Assembly: GCF_006376685.1 (NCBI RefSeq)
Contig: NZ_VEWL01000001.1
Location: 845,450-909,449 of the forward strand
Length of the DNA: 64,000 nt
From: Ochrobactrum teleogrylli
Lineage (GTDB): Bacteria > Pseudomonadota > Alphaproteobacteria > Rhizobiales > Rhizobiaceae
Direction: 5' to 3'
Shown here: positions 58,517 to 64,000 of the stretch, piece after piece
Position numbering within the stretch: the first letter of the stretch is position 1
Layout: every line of letters begins with the position of its first letter
Notes under the pieces: model-generated
Told to the model about the DNA's origin: nothing
The model's input: the letters and a program-made list of their open reading frames with translations, nothing else
Databases searched by the model: none
Translations under genes and position numbers: made by a program

Positions 58517-58653
58517 ATGTCGGCGAAGACCAGTCTGGATTGGTCGAGAATGTAACGGCTGATGCGCGATCCAACCGCGGCAACCTTGCGCATGGCACAA
58601 GGCGGGCACCCGATCTGATGTGGTGCTTCAGATCAGGGCCCTTTCGGAACGAA

Positions 58654-59448
58654 CTATTTTGCGAAGATTTCGCTGGCGAATTTCGGCTTTTCCCGAATGT
58701 CGAAGTCGAAATACTTGGCGCGGATCTTGTCGTAGGTGCCGTCCTGGATGATCTCCTCCAGCGCCTTGTTGACGCGCGCGCGCAGCTCCTCATCATCCTT
58801 GCGGAAGGCCATGCCAGCGCCCAATGTGCCATCGAGCAGGAACTCGTTACCGACAAACTCGCAGCAGCTCGCTCCCTTAGAAATCCAGTTGCTGAGCGCG
58901 AACTTGGATTCAAGCACGAGGTCCACGCGACCGTTTTCAATGTCGAGGAAAGCTTCTTCCAGCGTCGGATAGAGCTTCACCTCATTATCAGGGAAAAAGC
59001 GCTGCAAAACATCGACCGCGATAGAGCCGGTCTGGGTGCCTATGACCTTCCCCTTGGCGCTTTCCGGCGTCACGTCCTTCAGGCCAAGTTCCTTCAACGC
59101 AACAAACCGCATGGTATTGTAGTAGTAGGGATTGGAAAAATTGACCTGCTGCATGCGCGATTCCGTGATAGCCATCGACGACGCCATCACATCAAATTTC
59201 TTCGCCTGAAGAGCAGGAATGATCCCGCTCCATTCATTGGCGCTCCACACGCAATCCGCTTTCAGTTTCTCGCAGATCGCATCGCCGACGTCGATATCGA
59301 AGCCCTGCAGCTTCCCATTGGGATCGAGGTAATTGAACGGCGCATAAGCGCCCTCGGCTCCCATGCGGATTTCCTCGGCATAGGATGGGAAAGCACCGAA
59401 CACGGCGACAACCGCTGCAATAATTCCCATTTTGGCGTGCTTATGCAT
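58654..59448 (-). CDS. Polar amino acid ABC transporter binding protein (family 3)
   Basis: A 264-residue periplasmic protein. The start at 59,448 follows aggag; the longer frame upstream lacks such a site. Signal peptide MHKHAKMGIIAAVVAVFGAFPSYA. Family core IRMGAEGAYAPFNYLDPNGKL, GFDIDVGDAICEKLKADC, SMAITESRMQQVNFS. The Asp-rich DVGDAIC and Arg positions match basic or polar amino acid binders. No permease or ATPase is adjacent. Probably supplies the M81/racemase genes with substrate. Confidence 0.9.
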   Translation of the reverse strand: MHKHAKMGIIAAVVAVFGAFPSYAEEIRMGAEGAYAPFNYLDPNGKLQGFDIDVGDAICEKLKADCVWSANEWSGIIPALQAKKFDVMASSMAITESRMQQVNFSNPYYYNTMRFVALKELGLKDVTPESAKGKVIGTQTGSIAVDVLQRFFPDNEVKLYPTLEEAFLDIENGRVDLVLESKFALSNWISKGASCCEFVGNEFLLDGTLGAGMAFRKDDEELRARVNKALEEIIQDGTYDKIRAKYFDFDIREKPKFASEIFAK

Positions 59449-59634
59449 GTTCCGATCTCCTGTTATTCGCCCTTGCCCGGCAATGTCTGATCCCAGAAAA
59501 TCAGCGTCACCTGAGATCATCAGCCGGTGGGAATGCTCCCTTGGGCAGCTTTTATTGATTGACGATTATGCTTGTGCCCGCAGCCGATCAATGCAAAAGA
59601 ACTATTCATCGCTATTAGAAAATTTAATGGATCT

Positions 59635-60540
59635 ATGAATTCACGAACCGGGCGAAGAAGACTTCCAAGCTTGAAAGCGTTGCGGGCTTTTGAAGCCGTG
59701 GCGCACTGCCAGAGCTTTACCGCTGCGGCGGAAGAGCTTGCGGTTAGCCAGGGCGCGGTCAGCCATCAGATCAAGCTTCTCGAACAGGCCTTGGGCTGCC
59801 AATTGCTTATTCGCGGGCCTCGTGGCGTGACCGTTACCGCAGAGGGCGCATTGCTGGCCGAAGTTTGTGGGCGTGCCCTTGACGAAATCGGTGCTGTGAC
59901 AGCCCTTATCGGTCAGGACAACAGGGCGCAAATTCTCCGCGTCCGCGCCGGGCCTTTCTTTTCGATGGAAGTCATTGCCAGCCGCATTGCGGGATTCCTC
60001 AAACAGAACCCGGGCATACAGCTGCATCTGAACAATCTCGATATCGATTCCATTGCGCATGACAGAGAAGACGCGCAGATCAAGTATTGTCTGAACGCCC
60101 CTGCCGGAGCCTACAGCATTGACCTGTTGACCGAAAAGCTCGTTCCCGTCTGTAGCCCTTCTCTTCTCGAAGGCGTGGCAAACCCGGAAGACCTTCTCAC
60201 AAACCCCGACATTCCGCGCCTGCACTACCGCGACATGAGCGATTGGAAGCGATGGATATCGCACCACGGCATCGGCGATATCGCCGCGAATTCAAACCTG
60301 TTTTTCGATGATCAGCACACACTCCTAGCGGCAGCACGCTCAGGACAAGGCATTGGCTTTTCTCATCGACCGCTTCTCGAAAGCGACGTGCAGCGCGGCA
60401 GTCTCGGCGTCGTATCGGAGAAATACTTCCAGCCCAAGGAATCTTACAAGTTCATTTGTAGCCATGAGACCATTGCCTCAAACCATGCATTACAGCTCTT
60501 CCGCGACTGGCTGATGGCTGAGGTATCGACGATCTGTTAG
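59635..60540 (+). CDS. LysR-family regulator, GcvA-like
   Basis: A 301-residue regulator, divergent from the amino-acid-binding protein gene and probably its controller. HTH: PSLKALRAFEAVAHCQSFTAAAEELAVSQGAVSHQI in residues 11-46. ATG at 59,635 is used; an in-frame TTG 21 codons upstream is less likely. The ligand domain ends with SHETIASNHALQLFRDWL. Confidence 0.88.
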   Translation: MNSRTGRRRLPSLKALRAFEAVAHCQSFTAAAEELAVSQGAVSHQIKLLEQALGCQLLIRGPRGVTVTAEGALLAEVCGRALDEIGAVTALIGQDNRAQILRVRAGPFFSMEVIASRIAGFLKQNPGIQLHLNNLDIDSIAHDREDAQIKYCLNAPAGAYSIDLLTEKLVPVCSPSLLEGVANPEDLLTNPDIPRLHYRDMSDWKRWISHHGIGDIAANSNLFFDDQHTLLAAARSGQGIGFSHRPLLESDVQRGSLGVVSEKYFQPKESYKFICSHETIASNHALQLFRDWLMAEVSTIC

Positions 60541-60619
60541 GCTGCACGACTTTTAGAACGCGCTTCCCTGGTCGCAATCTGCCCTCCCCTTCCTTTCCAC
60601 TCGCCCTTAGAACGCGGAA

Positions 60620-60644
60620 AGCCCCGCATTGTTTTTGCGGGGCT
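60620..60644. terminator. Hairpin after the LysR gene
   Basis: Stem agccccgc / gcggggct with a nine-base loop. The T tract is weak on both strands. Confidence 0.55.
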
Positions 60645-60817
60645 ATTGGTGTGATTTGGTTTTGTTGTCCGGCTTAGCCCTGTTCGTCGGGGAATTGATT
60701 CACAGGATTAATTCCTTTTGTGTTTCGGCGTGGAATATTGACCCCTCTGCCGGGGTAATCGGCGTCCAACTTTGACCCCCGAGCAGTTTCGTCTGACCAT
60801 CCGTCTTTTGGTGACGG

Positions 60818-62170
60818 ATGGAGAGGGAGTTGAAGCGAGTGGATACGATTGCGCGTGTTCGTCGAGCCTTCCATGTGCAGGACTGGTCGGTGAAGAGGAT
60901 CGTCCGGGAGCTGCATGTGTCCCGCAACACGGTCCGCAAGATACTGCGATCCGATGAGACGGATTTTTCCTACGAACGAGAACGCCAACCACTGCCGAAG
61001 ACCGGAGCTTGGAAGGGTGAGATCGAGCGCTTCTTGGCTTTAAATGAAGGCAAGTCCTCTCGTGAGCGGCTGACGCTGATCCGGATTTACGAAGAGCTTC
61101 GGACGTTAGGTTATGACGGCAGCTACGATGCGATCCGGCGCTATTCAAAGGGATGGTCGAAGGCTCGAGGGGCCGTGACAGCCGAAGCCTACGTGCCCCT
61201 CTATTATGCACCTGGCGAGGCCTATCAGTTCGACTGGAGCCACGAGATCGTATTGATCCAGGGCGTCACGACGACGGTGAAGGTTGCCCATGTCCGGCTC
61301 TGCCACAGCCGGATGATGTTCGCGCGAGCCTATATGCGTGAGAGCCAAGAGATGGTCTTCGATGCACATGACAAGGCCTTCGAATTCTTCCGTGGCACCT
61401 GCACGCGCGGCATCTACGACAGTGAGACGGATGAGCAATCGATCCAGTGAATCGATTGCCCGTCGAACGAAGACGGCGGTCGAGGCCGTATTTGTCGGCA
61501 AGGAGCGTGTTTATAACCGGCGGTTCTTGCAAATGTGCAGCCACTATCTTGTCCAGCCCGTAGCCTGTACGCCAGCATCCGGCTGGGAGAAGGGGCAGGT
61601 CGAAAATCAGGTTGGCCTCGTGCGCGAGCGCTTCTTCACGCCGCGCCTGCGGGTAAAAAGCCTAGAAGAGTTGAATGTCTGGCTGCTCGACAAATGCGTT
61701 GCCTATGCCAAGGCGCATCACCATCCTGAACAGACGATCTGGCAGATGTTCGAAGCCGAACGCGACAGCCTCGTGCATTACGTTGGACCATTCGACGGTT
61801 TCCACAGTGTCCCGGCTTCAGTCGAAGACCTGCACTGTCCGCTTCGACAATAACAAATACTCGGTCCTATCGACTGCCGTTGGCCGCCCCGTCGAAGTTC
61901 ATGCCTATGCTGATCGGGTCGTCATCAAACAGGATGGAGTGACGGTCGCTGAACACCGGCGCTGCTTTGGCCGGGGCGAGACCGTCTATGATCCTTGGCA
62001 CTATGTTCCTGTCCTCACGCGCAAATCGGGTGCTTTGCGCAATGGCGCTCCGTTCCGCGAATGGGTTTTGCCCGCTGCGATGGAGAAAGTCCGCAAGCGG
62101 TTGAAGAGTGCCGACGACGGTGATCGACAGATGGTCACCATACTCGGATGTGTTTCTGCTGATGGCCTTG
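60818..62170 (+). pseudogene. istA: IS21 transposase IstA, broken by insertion and frameshift
   Basis: Frame 1 (60,818-61,450) gives the HTH (VRRELHVSRNTVRKILRS) and the start of the DDE domain (YQFDWSHEIVLI). It ends after RGIYD, where about 48 bp with a palindrome interrupt the gene. The DDE domain resumes at KTAVEAVFVGKERVYNRRFL in another frame up to 61,853, then a further shift leads to TCTVRFDNNKYSV, ending near 62,170 with DRQMVTIL. The gene is thus disrupted at least twice and lacks its end. Confidence 0.9.
61421..61469. repeat. Short palindromic element inserted in istA
   Basis: Core inverted repeat gcaatcgat-ccagtga-atcgattgc (61,435-61,459), with outer gacgg / ccgtc pairing. It separates RGIYD from KTAVEAV codons that are adjacent in intact IstA. 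It shares the tccagtg loop and overall form with the palindrome inserted in the repeat at 56,768-56,817. Confidence 0.75.
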
Positions 62171-62174
62171 CCGA

Positions 62175-62489
62175 GGTTGGCCAATGGCGCTGGAAGTCCT
62201 CAATAAATCTCGGCCAATCCGGCAGAAGGCCATGCGTTTCGAAGTAGCACAGCGGGAATGAGAAGGCGTGATCGATCCCGACGATGGTGGGAATGTCTTC
62301 CGAGAGTGTCGCAACCAGCCACTCGGCAAGTCCGCGTCTCGTCCAGTATTTCTTGTTCGAAGGACGCGGGAACACCTCAACCGGTGGCTCTGAACCGGAT
62401 GCAATGTAGACACGCAGCCCTTTGAGGCTGGACGTCGGGGTTTCTGCGCCGGAATAGTCGATGCCGATATGACGGGCGAACTGGGACAT
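62175..62489 (-). pseudogene. DUF429-like protein, N-terminal fragment
   Basis: About 105 residues of real sequence: RHIGIDYSGAETPTSSLKGLRVY, then IPTIVGIDHAFSFPL. The GIDYSG and GIDHAFS motifs fit a DUF429-type RNase H-like fold. It runs into antisense istA sequence at about 62,175, so the C terminus is lost. Coupled to the fragment upstream on the same strand. Confidence 0.65.
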
Positions 62490-62492
62490 CGG

Positions 62493-62700
62493 TCACGCCA
62501 TTGCGTAAAAAGTTACGTTAAAAACTTCGGAAAATGCCTCAACCGTGCTCAGCGCGTAGAGGAAAGACTCGGCATCCGAATCTCCAAGTTCGTCAAACAA
62601 ATTGCCGAAATTCGCAATGCGGACCTGCTCCACGACCGCCATTGTCTGTGGTTCGTTCTCCAGAGCTCGTTTCACGTCGTCGGCGGCGCGCTTGATGTGC
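62493..62700 (-). pseudogene. Unknown protein, C-terminal fragment
   Basis: About 66 residues ending FNVTFYAMA, stop at 62,493-62,495, then three bases to the DUF429-like ATG. The end reads EQVRIANFGNLFDELGDSDAESFLYAL. The 5' part is replaced by the serine recombinase fragment near 62,700. The two fragments were one operon. Confidence 0.55.
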
Positions 62701-63527
62701 GCGGTGAACCGCGAACCGCGGATGAATGACAAGAGCGAATGGGTGGTCAGCGAGGTGCCGGACCTGAGGATCGTTTCCGACGAGCTTTGGGCGAAGGTCA
62801 AGAACCGCCAGCTTGCAGTTGAGGCAAGCTTCGGCCACACGACCACCAACCGGCTCAACCGCGCGCACCGGCCGCAATACCTGCTGAGCGGCCTGCTCGA
62901 ATGCGACCATTGCTGCGGTCCCTATGCCATCATGGCCAAGGACCGCTACGGCTGCACGAACCGGCAAAGGAAACTGCCAATCGATGATCTTGGGGGGGCG
63001 TCTGCACCAATGCCAAGACCATCAGCCGCCAGGAACTGGAAGCGCGGGTGCTGGACGCCATTCCGACCAACCTTTTGACGCCGGAGCGCACGACCTCCTT
63101 CCAGGAGGAGATCAATCGCCAGGTCCAAAAGGCCGCGGCTGCGAGTTCCAAGGCCTCAGAGGCGATCGAGGCCAAACTGAATGCAATTTCGTCCAAACAG
63201 AAGCTGATCGCCGAGCAGATGACTGCCGCATTTGACCAGATGCTCGACGATTTGGAGAAGGAGCGGGCGCGCCTGGCGCTCGAGTTGGAAGCAGCTACGC
63301 CAATTTCACTGAGGCGGAAGAAGAGCGGTAAGGCCGGCCTGCGTAACCCGGGCGGCCCGATCGTTGTGAACCCGGCAATGTTCCAGTCGGTCCTGGATGC
63401 CATGACAACGGCACTGAAGGGTGACGCCGGCGACGGAAACGCCACGCTTGCGGGTTACGGCCAGTTTGTTCGCTCGCTCGTTCAGTGGAATAGCCCCCTA
63501 ATTGCCCGGACAGTTTCTGCCACTTAA
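62700..63527 (+). pseudogene. Large serine recombinase, C-terminal fragment with frameshift
   Basis: Similarity begins near 62,705 (NREPRMNDKSEWVVSEVPDLRIVSDELW) and includes the zinc beta-ribbon LLSGLLECDHCCGPYAIM. A run of seven G near 62,991 shifts the frame; the second frame continues CTNAKTISRQELEARVLDAIPT and the coiled-coil LNAISSKQKLIAEQMTAAFDQML to 63,527. The catalytic N-terminal domain is absent. Confidence 0.85.
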
Positions 63528-63554
63528 ATAAGTGATAGGACTACTGTTCACATT

Positions 63555-64000
63555 ATGACTGGTAATAGCATTAAGATGGAAATTCTTTCCGGCCCTGAGC
63601 GGCGTCGACGTTGGAGTACAGCGGAGAAGCTTGCGATTGTCCACGAAACCTACGAGGTGGACGCGACGGTCAGTCTGGTCGCCCGTCGTCATGGCATTGC
63701 GCCTAACCAGCTGTTCGCGTGGCGCAAACTTGCATCGCAGAGTGCCTTGGTTGCCACCGCAGCCGAAGAGGAGGTTGTCCCTGCCTCGGAATACCGGGCG
63801 CTTCAGGCTCAGGTGAAGGAATTACAGCGCCTGCTGGGCAAGAAGACGATGGAAGGGGAAATTCTCAAGGAGGCCCTCGAAATCGCCAACGGCCCAAAAA
63901 AAACGACTGCTGCGCTCAATCTTGCTGCCGCCGGTTTTTGGCTCCTACCAGCCGGACCTGTTCGACCCGGCGCGTGCGGGCGAACTGCTCGGCGTTCTGG
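63555..64000 (+). CDS. IS3-family transposase OrfA, partial
   Basis: Starts [20 protein letters not shown] with the IS3 [41 protein letters not shown] and the leucine-zipper region [18 protein letters not shown]. After EALEIANG the usual basic end (KKRLLRS) lies in the +1 frame across eight A, so a small indel is likely. The frame stays open to the window edge and orfB is not seen. Confidence 0.75.
   Translation, partial: MTGNSIKMEILSGPERRRRWSTAEKLAIVHETYEVDATVSLVARRHGIAPNQLFAWRKLASQSALVATAAEEEVVPASEYRALQAQVKELQRLLGKKTMEGEILKEALEIANGPKKTTAALNLAAAGFWLLPAGPVRPGACGRTARRS

Larger units (their letters stand above)
60721..62175 (+). mobile_element. IS21-family element, truncated
   Basis: The left end begins tgtttcggcgtgg with a following series of ttgacccc-like repeats, as IS21-family ends do. 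The istA gene follows but is broken, istB and the right end are missing, and the element stops near 62,175 inside a foreign gene fragment. Confidence 0.85.

Overview
The window reads as chromosomal DNA of an alphaproteobacterium of the Brucella/Ochrobactrum group (Rhizobiales). This is inferred from the overall gene content, a class I lysyl-tRNA synthetase, a zwf-pgl-edd Entner-Doudoroff operon, AzlCD, GcvA-like LysR regulators, and several ~100 bp palindromic repeats whose size and form resemble the Bru-RS repeats of Brucella. Most of the window is ordinary GC-rich core genome. Three AT-rich islets (about 1.0-2.1 kb, 18.2-19.2 kb and 46.7-47.4 kb) stand out and each carries very small genes.

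Layout. 1-2.8 kb: end of aceA, a small gene with a duplicated tail, then three tandem small secreted two-cysteine peptides. 2.9-6.1 kb: a glutamine-synthetase-like ligase and an FAD amine oxidoreductase (putrescine-type pair) split by a bS23 four-helix-bundle gene bounded by inverted octamer arrays. 6.2-12.5 kb: Hint-domain protein, dmeF-dmeR metal efflux, an internally deleted MFS gene, an Lrp regulator and two tandem azlCD operons with matching operators. 12.5-18.6 kb: ECF41 sigma factor with its carboxymuconolactone-decarboxylase partner, LysR, DUF1127, GntR/MFS pair, SDR, a six-cysteine secreted peptide. 19.2-28.6 kb: zwf-pgl-edd, folD, a Wzz-like chain-length protein, HD hydrolase, proC. 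28.6-33.6 kb: a complete peptide-type ABC importer. 34-41 kb: metQ, TerB-like, lysK, TetR/EamA pair, SNase-like protein and S24 repressor. 41-46.4 kb: a fadE-fadA-fadJ beta-oxidation operon. 46.8-48.4 kb: tandem short peptides plus a 2-oxoglutarate/Fe(II)-type oxygenase. 48.5-51.7 kb: oxyR/katG. 52-60.5 kb: sugar-binding protein, NDH-2, GNAT + N-succinylamino-acid-racemase-like enzyme + M81 peptidase + amino-acid-binding protein + LysR. 60.7-64 kb: a scrap heap of broken mobile DNA (IS21, truncated host genes, serine recombinase, IS3 orfA).

The best candidate for an undescribed system is at 46,770-48,442. Two paralogous short peptides (61 and 42 residues) align without gaps over 36 residues to a single conserved cysteine. 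They have near-equal ~107 bp leaders and strong ribosome binding sites, and are followed by a terminator-like hairpin and then a TauD/clavaminate-synthase-like oxygenase. The arrangement resembles a ribosomally made, post-translationally modified peptide (RiPP) operon. The second candidate is the trio of secreted Cys-Xn-Cys peptides at 1,132-2,072. All functional statements come from reading motifs and neighbourhoods; no database search was run.
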